Below, piece after piece: positions 8,477 to 17,077 of a DNA stretch of 64,000 nt. This stretch comes from Flavonifractor sp. An10. GTDB taxonomy: Bacteria > Bacillota > Clostridia > Oscillospirales > Oscillospiraceae. The stretch lies in contig NZ_NFMB01000006.1 of NCBI RefSeq assembly GCF_002161215.1, positions 248,001-312,000 of the forward strand, read 5' to 3'. The translations under genes and the position numbers were made by a program. How positions within the stretch are numbered: the stretch's first letter is position 1; each line of letters begins with the position of its first letter. Below the pieces are notes generated by a model, which was given only the letters and a program-made list of their open reading frames with translations, did no database searches and was not told the DNA's origin.

Positions 8477-9508
8477 GTGATCGAGTTAAGACACATTTCC
8501 AAGATCTTCCCCACGGCCGACGGTGATTTTCAGGCGCTGTCGGACATCAGCCTGACCATTCAGGACGGGGATATCTTCGGCATCGTGGGCATGTCCGGCG
8601 CGGGCAAGTCCACCCTGGTGCGGTGCATCAACCTGCTGGAGCGGCCCACCGAGGGCCAGGTGCTCATGGACGGGATTCTGGAGACGGAGGACGGCGGCCC
8701 GGTGGATCTGTGCAGCCTGTCCCCCGCCCAGCTGCGGCAGGCCCGCCGGTCTATCAGCATGATCTTCCAGCAGTTCAACCTGCTCATGCAGCGCACCTGC
8801 CTGAACAACATCTGCTTCCCCATGGAGATCGCCGGGGTGCCCAGGGCGGAGGCCAAAAAGCGGGCCCTGGAGTACCTGGACATCGTGGGCCTGCCCGACA
8901 AGGCCAACGCCTACCCCGCCCAGCTGTCCGGCGGGCAGAAGCAGCGCATCGCCATCGCCCGGGCGCTGGCCTCCAACCCCAAGGTGCTGCTGTGCGACGA
9001 GGCCACCAGCGCCCTGGATCCCACCACCACCCGCAGCATTCTGAAGCTGATTCAGGACATCAACAGGCGCCTGGGCATCACCGCCATCATCATCACCCAC
9101 GAGATGGCGGTGGTGGAGTCCATCTGCACCCACGTGGCCATCCTGGAGAAGGGCCGCATGGTGGAGACCGGCACGGTGGAGGAGGTCTTCTCCAACCCCA
9201 AGACCGAGGCGGGCCGCCGCCTGGTGTTTCCCGAGGGGGCCAACATCGACAAGTTCCCCGTGGCCGGCGTGGTGCGGGTGGTGTTCAACGGCGGCTCCTC
9301 CTACGAGCCGCTCATCGCCTCCCTGGCCATCGACTGCGGTGTGAAGGTGAACATTCTGGGGGCCGACACCCGGAATGTGAACGGCAAGGCCTTCGGCTCC
9401 ATGCTGCTGGGCCTGCCGGAGGACAGGAACGAGGCCGCCAAGGCCATGAGCTACCTGCGCGCCCAGAAGGATGTCACTGTAGAGGAGGTGCCCGATTACC
9501 ATGCTTGA
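8477..9508 (+). CDS. metN: methionine ABC transporter ATP-binding protein MetN
   Basis: ATPase of the MetNIQ importer for methionine. The 343-residue protein has Walker A GMSGAGKST (about residue 38), Q-loop FQQFNLL, signature LSGGQKQR, Walker B LLCDEATSALD and the switch His in ITHEM. After about residue 255 comes a NIL-type ACT-like domain, the regulatory domain by which MetN family members sense cytoplasmic methionine. The start is GTG at 8477 with AGAGGAG upstream. Its 3' end overlaps metI by 8 bases, so the two are translationally coupled. Confidence 0.95.
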   Translation: MIELRHISKIFPTADGDFQALSDISLTIQDGDIFGIVGMSGAGKSTLVRCINLLERPTEGQVLMDGILETEDGGPVDLCSLSPAQLRQARRSISMIFQQFNLLMQRTCLNNICFPMEIAGVPRAEAKKRALEYLDIVGLPDKANAYPAQLSGGQKQRIAIARALASNPKVLLCDEATSALDPTTTRSILKLIQDINRRLGITAIIITHEMAVVESICTHVAILEKGRMVETGTVEEVFSNPKTEAGRRLVFPEGANIDKFPVAGVVRVVFNGGSSYEPLIASLAIDCGVKVNILGADTRNVNGKAFGSMLLGLPEDRNEAAKAMSYLRAQKDVTVEEVPDYHA

Positions 9509-10274
9509 CTTTTTCAACAGTCCGGAGGTGCAGGAGCAGTTCTCCCTCTTTCTGGAGCTTCTGCCCGGCGATGTGTGGGATACGGTGTACTCCACCGCCC
9601 TGGCCACCCTGTTCGCCTATGTGGTAGGCCTGCCCCTGGGTATCCTCCTGGTCACCGGGGAGGCCGGCGGTGTGAGGCCCCTGCCCCGGTGGTTCATGGC
9701 CGCCCTCAACTTTGTCATCAATATTCTGCGCTCCGTTCCCTTCCTGATTCTGATGATCCTGGCCATCCCCCTGTCCCGGCTGATCCTGGGCACCAGCGTG
9801 GGCACCGCCGCCATGATCCCCCCCCTGGTCATCGCCGCCTTCCCCTTCGTGGCCCGCATGGTGGAGTCCTCCCTGCGGGAGGTTGATCGCGGCGTGCTGG
9901 AGGCCGCCACCGCCATGGGGGCCTCCCCTCTCCAGATCGTGTGGAAGGTGCTGCTGCCCGAGGCCCGGCCCTCCCTGCTCACCGGCGCCACCACCGTCAC
10001 CATCACCATCCTGGGCTACGGCGCCATGGCGGGTTTCATCGGCGGTACCGGCCTGGGCGCCACCGCCATCAACTACGGCTACTACCGAACCCAGATCGTC
10101 CTGGAGTACTGCGCCGTGATTGCCCTGGTGATCCTGGTTCAAATTGTCCAGACCGCCGGCACCCGCACCGCCGTAGGCTCCGACAAGCGGCTCACCAAAA
10201 AGAGCCGCCGGAGGGGCCTGCGGGACGCCAACCGGCAGGTGAACCGGGACAGGCGCTCCCCCGGAGGCATGTAA
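9501..10274 (+). CDS. metI: methionine ABC transporter permease MetI
   Basis: Membrane permease pairing with MetN. It has 257 residues with about five membrane spans and the ABC EAA-type coupling motif around EAATAMGASPLQIVWKV. The core matches the roughly 220-residue MetI family (DVWDTVYSTALATLFAYVVGLPLG near the start). An extra basic C-terminal tail of about 40 residues (KKSRRRGLRD region) is unusual. Its ATG overlaps metN, and a strong terminator follows, so metQ is not on this transcript. Confidence 0.95.
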   Translation: MLDFFNSPEVQEQFSLFLELLPGDVWDTVYSTALATLFAYVVGLPLGILLVTGEAGGVRPLPRWFMAALNFVINILRSVPFLILMILAIPLSRLILGTSVGTAAMIPPLVIAAFPFVARMVESSLREVDRGVLEAATAMGASPLQIVWKVLLPEARPSLLTGATTVTITILGYGAMAGFIGGTGLGATAINYGYYRTQIVLEYCAVIALVILVQIVQTAGTRTAVGSDKRLTKKSRRRGLRDANRQVNRDRRSPGGM

Positions 10275-10283
10275 AAATCAGCA

Positions 10284-10322
10284 GGATGGGCAAACCGCTT
10301 GGTTTGCCCATCCACTCTTTTT
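10284..10322 (+). terminator. metI terminator
   Basis: Perfect 13-bp stem (10284-10296 / 10301-10313), GCTT loop, then ACTCTTTTT. It separates metNI from metQ. Confidence 0.85.
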
Positions 10323-10337
10323 GTGCAGGGTGCCCAG

Positions 10338-10367
10338 TTGACAGATGGGGCCATTCGGTTGTAAACT
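10338..10367 (+). promoter_or_regulatory. promoter of the metQ T-box transcript
   Basis: TTGACA (10338-10343) and TAAACT (10362-10367) with an 18-bp spacer, just upstream of the T-box leader. Confidence 0.6.
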
Positions 10368-10374
10368 AAGCACA

Positions 10375-10675
10375 ACCCAAGCGGAACTGAATACGCCCTA
10401 TAAACGCGAGGAAGAGAAGAGTAGGCTGGAAGATACGGCACAGAGAGCCCGGATTGGTGGAAACGGGTACGGAAGGTCTGGCTGAAGATGGTCTCGGAGC
10501 GGCGCGGCTGACTGCGGAAGGGATTCCGTACAGGCTGCGACGGGTGCGCCCGTCAGCGCGCAGGAGTATGATTGTACTCCATAAGGCCCCTGTCGTGAGG
10601 CGGGGGTGAAGCAAGGTGGTACCACGAAGCGGAAAGCTCTCGTCCTTGAAATTGGATTCAAGGGCGTTTTTTTGT
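10375..10675 (+). ncRNA. T-box leader, probably methionine-specific
   Basis: tRNA-sensing transcription attenuator for metQ. Stem I signatures are AGAGAAGAGTA (about 10413), AGAGAGCCCGGATTGGTGG (10442-10460) and a candidate specifier ATG at 10488-10490 after CTGAAG. The T-box bulge AAGGTGGTACCACG (10613-10626) has TGGT to pair with an ACCA acceptor end, which fits tRNA-Met. The terminator stem 10641-10650/10657-10666 is followed by seven T. The specifier assignment is inferred from position and from the downstream gene; the T-box class itself is clear. Confidence 0.92.
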
Positions 10676-10730
10676 GCTCTGATTTGGGAAAACCACCTCA
10701 CACGAGGAACATGAAAAGGAGAAATGCAAC

Positions 10731-11603
10731 ATGAAGAAGCTCGTCTCTCTGCTCCTGTCCGGCGTTCTGGCCGTGGGCCTGCTGGCCGGCTGCGGCGGCA
10801 ATACCGGCACCTCCCAGACCCCTGCCGGAAACTCCGAGAGCCCCGCCGCCTCCACCGAGACCGGCTCCCTGGAGGGCACCACCCTGAAGGTGGGCGCCAC
10901 CCCCGCCCCCCACGCCGAGATTCTGGAGGTGGTGAAGGACATCCTGGCCGAGCAGGGCATCACCCTGGATATTGTCCAGTACAACGACTACGTCCAGCCC
11001 AACAACGCCGTGGAGGACGGCTCCCTGGACGCCAACTACTTCCAGCACATCACCTACATGAACGATTTCAATGATCAGAACGGCACCCACCTGGTCAGCG
11101 CCGCCGAGGTTCACTACGAGCCCATGAGTCTGTATGCCGGCAAGGTGTCCAGCCTGGACGAGCTGGCCGACGGTGCCCTCATCGGCGTGCCCAACGACGC
11201 CACCAACGAGGCCCGGGCCCTGCTGGTGCTCCAGCAGGAGGGCCTGATCACCCTGCGGGACGGCGCCGGCATCACCGCCACCATCAACGACATCGTGGAC
11301 AACCCCAAGAACCTCCAGTTCTCTGAGATGGAGGCCGCCCAGCTGCCCCTCCGCCTGGCCGATCTGGACATGGCTGTGATCAACGGCAACTACGCCATTG
11401 ACGCCGGCCTGTCCATGGACGATGCCCTGGCCACCGAGTCCGCCGACGGCGAGGCCGCCCAGGCCTACGTCAACGTGCTGGCCGTCAAGGAGGGCCGGGA
11501 GGATGACCCCGCCATCCAGGCCCTGGCCGCCGCCCTGTGCAGCGACGAGGTCAAGACCTATATTGAGGAGAACTACAACGGCGCCGTGGTCGCCGTGTTC
11601 TAA
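10731..11603 (+). CDS. metQ: methionine-binding lipoprotein MetQ
   Basis: Substrate-binding lipoprotein of the methionine importer, anchored outside the membrane. It has 290 residues with a lipoprotein signal ending in LLAGC (lipidated Cys about residue 21), a Ser/Thr/Glu-rich linker, then the NlpA/MetQ fold with LKVGATPAPHAEILE, the DYVQPNNAVEDGSLDANYFQH region, and the NYAIDAGL segment. Its RBS AAAAGGAG precedes ATG 10731. It sits behind its own promoter and T-box, so uncharged tRNA (probably tRNA-Met) should raise its expression separately from metNI. Confidence 0.95.
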   Translation: MKKLVSLLLSGVLAVGLLAGCGGNTGTSQTPAGNSESPAASTETGSLEGTTLKVGATPAPHAEILEVVKDILAEQGITLDIVQYNDYVQPNNAVEDGSLDANYFQHITYMNDFNDQNGTHLVSAAEVHYEPMSLYAGKVSSLDELADGALIGVPNDATNEARALLVLQQEGLITLRDGAGITATINDIVDNPKNLQFSEMEAAQLPLRLADLDMAVINGNYAIDAGLSMDDALATESADGEAAQAYVNVLAVKEGREDDPAIQALAAALCSDEVKTYIEENYNGAVVAVF

Positions 11604-11619
11604 AAAGCATCCGGGAAAC

Positions 11620-11659
11620 AGACAGCGCCCGGCACACCGATGTGTGCCGGGCGCTGTCT
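11620..11659 (+). terminator. metQ terminator
   Basis: Perfect 17-bp stem (11620-11636 / 11643-11659) followed by TTGCC. Confidence 0.8.
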
Positions 11660-11689
11660 TGCCTCTGTTCGTGCCCGCGGCGCGCCTAG

Positions 11690-11865
11690 GGCTTGTTTGA
11701 AAATTGGCGATGTGTCCAGCGGCGAAGGATTTTGGGCCGCTGGCAAGCAATTTTTTCGCAGGAATCCTGACGGATTTCAAGGAAAAATTGCGCCGTCCAG
11801 GGGGCAAAAGGCCCGCCGATTGGGCATGTTGACATGTTTCAAACATGCCCGAGGCCCATAAAGCG
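11690..11865. repeat. structured non-coding intergenic segment
   Basis: No gene is seen between metQ and trmO, but three hairpins are: 8-bp stem 11716-11723/11736-11743; a long hairpin with arms 11747-11755/11783-11791 enclosing CCTGACGG at its apex; and a 9-bp stem 11822-11830/11842-11850. The CTGAC apex resembles the repeats at about 2.5 and 59.4 kb. Confidence 0.45.
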
Positions 11866-12555
11866 TTATGGCTGCGGCAGGGGCTCCACCGACCGGACGG
11901 TGAGGGTGTCCCCCTCCACGGTGAAGCGGACATTCACCCCGGCGAAGTCCAGGCCGTACACCCGCGCCGGATCGTGCTGGTAGGAGGGCCGGGGATCCCG
12001 GGCCAGCACCCCTGTGAGGGCCCCCCGCTTGTCCGCCGGCACCCGCTCCAGCAGCTCCGGCGGGAAGTCCACCGCCAGCGTCCTGCCGCCGGTGTTGCCG
12101 GTGAAGCCGCCGCTGGCCTCGGGGTGGCAGTCGGCGTAGGGCACATAGGGCTTGATGTCCAGGATGGGGGTGGAGTCCATGAGATCCGCCCCCGCCACCA
12201 CCAGCACGTGGCCCAGCTCCGGATCCCGCTCAATGCCCAGCAGGCGCACGCAGGACAGGCCGACGGGGTTGGGCCGGAAGGGGGAGCGGGTGGCGAACAC
12301 CCCCATGCGGGTGTTGCCCCCCAGCCGGGGGGGCCGGACGGTGGGAGACCAGCCCTCCCGCACCGCCTGGGAGAACTGCCAGATCAGCCAGATGTGGGAG
12401 AAGTCCTCCAGCCCCCGCAGGGCGTCGGGATTGCGGTACTCCGGCTCAAAGACCACCCGGGCCCGCAGCTCCTCCACCAGGCCGCTCTGCCGGGGTATGC
12501 CGAACTTGGTGGGGAAGTCGCTGCGGATGCGGGCGATGATTTCCATGGGGATCAT
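11866..12555 (-). CDS. trmO: tRNA (t6A37-N6)-methyltransferase TrmO
   Basis: SAM-dependent N6-methylation of t6A at position 37 of some tRNAs (TsaA/TrmO family). At 229 residues it is close to the family's size. Motifs seen: ARIRSDFPTKFGIPRQSG, DFSHIWLIWQFS, GVFATRSPFRPNPVGLS and LMDSTPILDIKPYVPYAD. Start ATG 12555 overlaps the stop of the upstream GTPase gene (ATGA), so translation is probably coupled; a second ATG three codons on is also possible. Pairing with a ribosome-acting GTPase/nuclease places both in translation quality or accuracy. Confidence 0.93.
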   Translation of the reverse strand: MIPMEIIARIRSDFPTKFGIPRQSGLVEELRARVVFEPEYRNPDALRGLEDFSHIWLIWQFSQAVREGWSPTVRPPRLGGNTRMGVFATRSPFRPNPVGLSCVRLLGIERDPELGHVLVVAGADLMDSTPILDIKPYVPYADCHPEASGGFTGNTGGRTLAVDFPPELLERVPADKRGALTGVLARDPRPSYQHDPARVYGLDFAGVNVRFTVEGDTLTVRSVEPLPQP

Positions 12556-15185
12556 GGCGTTCCCTCCTGCTTCCGCTTCGCCTTTTCCAGGGCGGCGGCC
12601 ACCGCCTTGGAGGGGGCGGCGCGGTTGTTGGCCTTGAGGATGGCGGCAATCTGGCCGGTGACCTGCTCCACCTCCGCCCTGAAGGTGGAGGCGGACAGGC
12701 GCAGGGCTCCGTGGCCCAGGATGATCAGCTGCTCCGCCCCGTCGGAGGTTGCCACCCGCACCCGGTGGTGCCTCCCGATCTCGTAGGTGGCCCGCTCGAT
12801 GTAGGCGTCCGCCGTCTCCGCCTCCTTGGTGTACACCACATAGATGTTGTGGTAGCGGGTGACGTCCTGGACGCTTCGGGGCACCTTGTAGGCGTCGAAC
12901 ACCAGGATCACCACGTTCTTTTTGAAGCCCTGGTAGTTGCTCAGAATGTCCATCAGCATCTGCCGGGCCGCGTCCAGGTTCTCCTTCGCCGCCGCCTTCA
13001 GCTCGTCCCAGGCAAAGACGATGTTGTACCCGTCCACCAGCAGGTACTCCGGCCCCCTGTCCTGGGCCCTGATGCTATACTTCTTGTCGTCCAGGCTGGT
13101 GCGGGCGGGCCTGGGCTGGGGGCGGAAGGCGCTGCGCTCCACTTTTCCGTAGGTGCGCTCAAAGATGGCCTGGAGCTCCTTGTCCTGCTCCAGCGACCCG
13201 GCGTAGGACGAAGTCCGGGGCCGGACGGGGGCGGATTCCTCCTCCGGGGGTTCCTCCCCCAGGCGCAGGCCGCTGTCCACGTGGGCGTGGGCCTTCACCT
13301 CGTCCCACTTCACGTTGTACCCCGCCCCGTGGGCGCAGAACACCGAGCCGGGCGGGTTCTCCACGTCCCGCTCCGGGTCGTAGCCCATGGCGGCCACCAC
13401 TTCCTCCTGGTTGTGGCAGGGGGCGTACCCCCCGCTGGTGCAGGACAGCCGCCCCCTGCCCCGGGTATAGGCGGCCACCTCCCGGCTGTAGTCCCGCAGC
13501 TGCTCCACCGGGGCGGAGCCGGTGAGGACGGCCATGTCCCCCGCCGTCTCCGGCGGCTCCACCCGGCCGTGCATCCGCTGCAGGTCGGACAGGGCCCGGC
13601 CCACCTGCTCGGCGGGCACCTCCAGCCGGAAATTGTACCAGGGCTCCAGCAGGATGCTCTCCGCCTCCATGAGGCCCTGGCGCACCGCCCGGTAGGTGGC
13701 CTGCCGGAAGTCGCCCCCCTCGGTGTGCTTCTGGTGGGCCCTCCCCGCCACCAGGGTGATCTTCATGTCCGTGATGGGCGAGCCGGTGAGCACCCCGGGG
13801 TGGGAGCGCTCTGCCAGGTGGGTGAGCACCAGCCGCTGCCAGTTGATGTCCAGCATGTCCTGGGGGCAGGCGGAGGTGAGCACCAGCCCGCTGCCCCGGG
13901 GCAGGGGCTCCATCAGCAGGTGCACCTCGGCGTAGTGGCGCAGGGGTTCGTAGTGGCCCACGCCCTCGACTGGGGCGGCGATGGTCTCCCGGTAGACGAT
14001 GCCCCCCTGGCCGAAGGACACCTCCATGCCGAACCGCTCGGCGATGAGGCGCTGGAGGATCTCCAGCTGCACCTCCCCCATGAGCTGCACGTGGAGCTCC
14101 CCCAGCCGCTCGTTCCACACCAGGTGGAGCTGGGGATCCTCCTCCTCCAGCTGCCGCAGCTTCTGGAGGGCGGTGTGGGGATCCTGCCCGGCGGGGAGCA
14201 CCACCTGATAGGTGAGCACCGGCTCCAGGGCGGGGGGCAGGGCCTCCGCCTCCGCCCCCAGGCCCTCCCCCGCCGCGGTGGCGCTCAGGCCGGTGACGGC
14301 GCACACCGTCCCCGCCGCCGCCTCGTCCACCGCCTGGAACTTGGCGCCGGAGTAGATGCGGAGCTGATCCGCCTTCTCCTCCCAGCCGGGGCCGGACAGC
14401 AGAGCCTTGACCTTCAAAGAGCCGCCGGTGATTTTCATCCAGGTGAGCCGCGCCCCCTGATTGTCCCGGGAGATCTTGAACACCCGGGCGGCGAAGTCGG
14501 GGCCGTATTGGGGCCGGGGGGCGTAGCGCTCCAGCCCCTGGAGAAACTCCGCCACCCCCTCCAGCTTCAAAGCCGAGCCGAACCAGCAGGGGAAGAGCTT
14601 CCGCTTGGCGATCAGGGCGGTAAGGGCGCCGTCGTCCAGGGCCCCGTCCTCCAGGTAGCGCTCCAGTGCGTCCTCGTCGCACACGGCGGCCTGCTCCCAC
14701 ACCTGCTCCGCCGGGGCGGCAAAGTCCACGCACCCCTCGTCCAGCCTGCTTTTCAGCTCAGTCAGCAGAGCGTCCCTGTCCGCCCCGGCCAGATCCATCT
14801 TGTTGATGAAGAGAAAGGTGGGCACCCCGTACCGCTCCAGCAGCTTCCACAGGGTGTGGGTGTGGCCCTGCACCCCGTCGGTGCCGCTGATCACCAGAAT
14901 GGCGCAGTCCAGCACCTGGAGGGTGCGCTCCATCTCGGCGGAGAAGTCGGCGTGGCCGGGGGTGTCCAGCAGGGTGAGCTCCGCCCCCTCCAGGGGGAGG
15001 ATGGCCTGCTTGGAGAAGATGGTGATCCCCCGCTCCCGCTCCATGGGGTCGGTGTCCAGAAAGGCGTCCTTGTGATCCACCCGCCCCAGCTTTTTCAGCC
15101 GCCCGCAGGTGTAGAGCAGCCCCTCGGACAGGGTGGTCTTGCCCGCGTCCACGTGGGCCAGGATGCCGATTACCAGTTTGTCCAT
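12552..15185 (-). CDS. Tet(M)-like translation GTPase fused to Rae1/YacP-like NYN nuclease domain
   Basis: An 877-residue fusion. Residues 1 to about 640 are a ribosomal-protection/EF-G-like GTPase: LAHVDAGKTT (P-loop, residue 8 on), switch I RGITIF, DTPGHADF, NKMD, then domains II-V with VYRETI and GSPITDMKITLVAGRAHQKH. Residues from about 725 are a NYN/PIN-like domain: YLLVDGYNIVFAWDEL, VILVFDAYKVPRS, KEAETADAYIE and VATSDGAEQL, which match the acidic motifs of Rae1 (YacP), the A-site mRNA endonuclease of Bacillus. Start ATG 15185 has AAAGGA 9 bases upstream; an upstream in-frame ATG at 15290 adds 35 residues without a good ribosome-binding site. A chromosomal, non-resistance role is more likely than tetracycline resistance; activity is inferred. 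Confidence 0.88.
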   Translation of the reverse strand: MDKLVIGILAHVDAGKTTLSEGLLYTCGRLKKLGRVDHKDAFLDTDPMERERGITIFSKQAILPLEGAELTLLDTPGHADFSAEMERTLQVLDCAILVISGTDGVQGHTHTLWKLLERYGVPTFLFINKMDLAGADRDALLTELKSRLDEGCVDFAAPAEQVWEQAAVCDEDALERYLEDGALDDGALTALIAKRKLFPCWFGSALKLEGVAEFLQGLERYAPRPQYGPDFAARVFKISRDNQGARLTWMKITGGSLKVKALLSGPGWEEKADQLRIYSGAKFQAVDEAAAGTVCAVTGLSATAAGEGLGAEAEALPPALEPVLTYQVVLPAGQDPHTALQKLRQLEEEDPQLHLVWNERLGELHVQLMGEVQLEILQRLIAERFGMEVSFGQGGIVYRETIAAPVEGVGHYEPLRHYAEVHLLMEPLPRGSGLVLTSACPQDMLDINWQRLVLTHLAERSHPGVLTGSPITDMKITLVAGRAHQKHTEGGDFRQATYRAVRQGLMEAESILLEPWYNFRLEVPAEQVGRALSDLQRMHGRVEPPETAGDMAVLTGSAPVEQLRDYSREVAAYTRGRGRLSCTSGGYAPCHNQEEVVAAMGYDPERDVENPPGSVFCAHGAGYNVKWDEVKAHAHVDSGLRLGEEPPEEESAPVRPRTSSYAGSLEQDKELQAIFERTYGKVERSAFRPQPRPARTSLDDKKYSIRAQDRGPEYLLVDGYNIVFAWDELKAAAKENLDAARQMLMDILSNYQGFKKNVVILVFDAYKVPRSVQDVTRYHNIYVVYTKEAETADAYIERATYEIGRHHRVRVATSDGAEQLIILGHGALRLSASTFRAEVEQVTGQIAAILKANNRAAPSKAVAAALEKAKRKQEGTP

Positions 15186-15299
15186 GTATCGCATTCCTTT
15201 GCGTTGGAGTGTACAATCAGATCTAGTATAGCATGTACCCTCTGTACGGGGCAAATAATTTCTGACCGGGTATTCCACGGGATGGGCCAATGCGGCAGG

Positions 15300-15520
15300 G
15301 TATGTGAACTGTCGGGCCCGCCGGGGCGGATATCATCCGCTCACAAGCCTTCCCCCCTGTGGGGGGAAGGTGGATGGCCGAAGGCCAGACGGATGAGGGG
15401 TTCCCGGATGTCTGCCCGGCCACCGCTGTCCGTGGGGCGCGCCGAGTCGTCGCGCCCCACAAAGGGGCCCTCGATGTCCGGCGGGCGACCACAGGTCGCC
15501 CCTACGGACAAGCGGTTGGG
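15300..15520. repeat. cluster of palindromic (REP-like) repeats
   Basis: Between the GTPase gene and the sigma gene lie several palindromes: a GCGGATATCATCCGC unit near 15327-15341, a CTTCCCCCC/GGGGGGAAG hairpin near 15350-15371, a perfect 10-bp inverted repeat 15432-15441/15451-15460 (GTGGGGCGCG arms), and GGGCGACC/GGTCGCCC 15483-15490/15494-15501. The last two units recur in inverted orientation at 40452-40505, and the last also at 26249-26268. No coding sequence is seen. Confidence 0.7.
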
Positions 15521-15599
15521 CAGATGTGCAAATAATTCCGCCATCCGTGCAACAAACCGGCCCGCTCAGGGGTGTTATGGGCAGAAAGGGGGAGAGGCC

Positions 15600-16070
15600 A
15601 TGGAACAAGAGGAGGCAAGAGCGGCGGTGGAGCGGTACGGCCCTATGGTGTACCGCCTGGCCCTGGCCCAGACCCACAGCGCCCACGACGCCGACGACGT
15701 GTTTCAGGAGGTGTTCCTCCGCTACGTGCGCAGGGCCCCCGATTTCACGGAGGAGGAGCACCGGAAGGCGTGGCTGCTGCGGGTGACGGCCAACTGCTGC
15801 AAGAAGCTGCACGGTTCCTTCTGGAACAGGCACACCGTGGCCCTGTCGGAGGCCATCCCGGCCCAAAATGAGGGGGAGGGGGAGCTGCTGGAGCTGCTGG
15901 ACGCCCTGCCGGAGAAGTACCGGTCGGTGCTCCACCTCTACTACTGCGAGGGGTATGCCACCGACGAGATCGCGGCCATTCTGGGCCGCAGGGCGGCGAC
16001 AGTCCGCAGCCAGCTCTCCCGGGGGCGGGCGCTACTGCGGGACGCGTGGAAAGGAGCGGAAGACGTATGA
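15600..16070 (+). CDS. ECF-type RNA polymerase sigma factor
   Basis: A 156-residue sigma-70 family factor of extracytoplasmic-function size. Region 2 is visible as YRLALAQTHSAHDADDVFQEVFLRYVRR (residues about 20-50) and region 4 as LPEKYRSVLHLYYCEGYATDEIAAILGRRAATVRSQLSRGRALLR (about 105-148). Start ATG 15600 follows AAAGGGGGAG. The stop overlaps the next gene's ATG (ATGA), coupling it to a membrane anti-sigma-like protein, which is the usual arrangement for a signal-released sigma factor. The signal is unknown. Confidence 0.9.
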   Translation: MEQEEARAAVERYGPMVYRLALAQTHSAHDADDVFQEVFLRYVRRAPDFTEEEHRKAWLLRVTANCCKKLHGSFWNRHTVALSEAIPAQNEGEGELLELLDALPEKYRSVLHLYYCEGYATDEIAAILGRRAATVRSQLSRGRALLRDAWKGAEDV

Positions 16071-17065
16071 CGGAACAGGACTATCGCAGGCTCTTTGACC
16101 GGGTGTCCCCCGGGCCGGAGCTGGTGGAGCGCACCATAAAAGCCGCCGAAGGCGGCGTGCGTCCCCGGCGAAAGCGGCATCTGGCCCGGCGGGTGGCGGT
16201 CATCGCGGCGGCCGCGGCCCTGCTGGGCGGCATGGCTACCTCCTTCGCGGCGGTGAAAACCGTGAGCCCCAACGCTGTGAAGCTGGAGGAGTGGACGACC
16301 GCCGGGCTGGGGACGCCCGTGGGGGTATCCGCCTCTGACCTGGGGTGGACGGTGACAGTGGACGGGGTTGCCAGTGACCGCTGGTATGCCTACATCCTGT
16401 GCACTCTCTCCCGGGACGACGGCCAGGCCATCACCCAGGGGAACTTCGGGTTTGGAACCTTTGACTTTGGCTTCCCGTACAGATTGAATTGGTCTGCGTC
16501 GATCCACTGGCTGGAGGACAGCGACCCCACCGACAACCAGGTGCCCTTCGCCCTCTACGTGAACAATGCGGATAGCTGGGATATGGCTGGGACGGCGGTC
16601 GACCTGACCTTGTGGGGGCTGTCCACCGCAGACCGGGCGGAGAGCTGGGCCCTTCTGCTCCAGGGCGGCGGGCGTTGGGAACTGACCTTCACCCTCCCAG
16701 CGGAGAGCAAGGTTCAGGACTTTACGGCGGGACTGGAGTTCCAGATCGAGGGCAAGCCCGCCATACTGGAGACAGTGAGCTGTACCCCGCTGGAGATGAT
16801 AGCCACCTTCACCAGCCCAGATGGGGCCTTTGCCCCCTTCAGCATCACCTCGGATGACTTTGATAGAACTTGGCGCGAGGAGAACTCCCCTGTTTTCGTC
16901 TTGGCTGACGGCACGGAATGGGCGCCGGACAGCACCGGCGGCGGCCTAAGTGACGGGAGCCTCTGGCACTACAGCTACCAGTGCGGAGACAAGGAGCCCC
17001 TGGATCCCGGTGACATCGTGGGCCTGCGCATCGGCGAGACGGTCTGCCCCCTGACCCTGGAATAG
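16067..17065 (+). CDS. membrane anti-sigma-type protein (DUF4179-like)
   Basis: A 332-residue protein with a short cytoplasmic N-terminal segment (MTEQDYRRLFDRVSPGPELVERTIKA, typical of anti-sigma regions that hold the partner sigma), one membrane span at about 36-58 (VAVIAAAAALLGGMATSFA), and a large extracellular beta-rich domain. It overlaps the sigma gene by 4 bases. By analogy it would keep the sigma factor inactive until an envelope signal is sensed; the DUF4179 assignment is by layout and general look, not a search. The AAAGGAG upstream supports ATG 16067 rather than an earlier in-frame ATG at 16046. Confidence 0.75.
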   Translation: MTEQDYRRLFDRVSPGPELVERTIKAAEGGVRPRRKRHLARRVAVIAAAAALLGGMATSFAAVKTVSPNAVKLEEWTTAGLGTPVGVSASDLGWTVTVDGVASDRWYAYILCTLSRDDGQAITQGNFGFGTFDFGFPYRLNWSASIHWLEDSDPTDNQVPFALYVNNADSWDMAGTAVDLTLWGLSTADRAESWALLLQGGGRWELTFTLPAESKVQDFTAGLEFQIEGKPAILETVSCTPLEMIATFTSPDGAFAPFSITSDDFDRTWREENSPVFVLADGTEWAPDSTGGGLSDGSLWHYSYQCGDKEPLDPGDIVGLRIGETVCPLTLE

Positions 17066-17077
17066 CGCCCAGACAGA

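Noticed and set aside
12552-15185. Calling this gene a tetracycline resistance determinant
   Set aside because: It resembles Tet(M) in fold, but it is fused to an NYN domain, lies in a housekeeping context and has no mobile element; resistance is not supported.
15185-15290. 35-residue N-terminal extension of the GTPase
   Set aside because: The GTPase P-loop lies at the right distance from ATG 15185, which has AAAGGA at 9 bases; the extension is not family-like.
12711-15599. Plus-strand open frame of over 900 codons running into the sigma factor gene
   Set aside because: It is the antisense of the Tet(M)-like gene; only the last 156 codons from ATG 15600 are a real protein.
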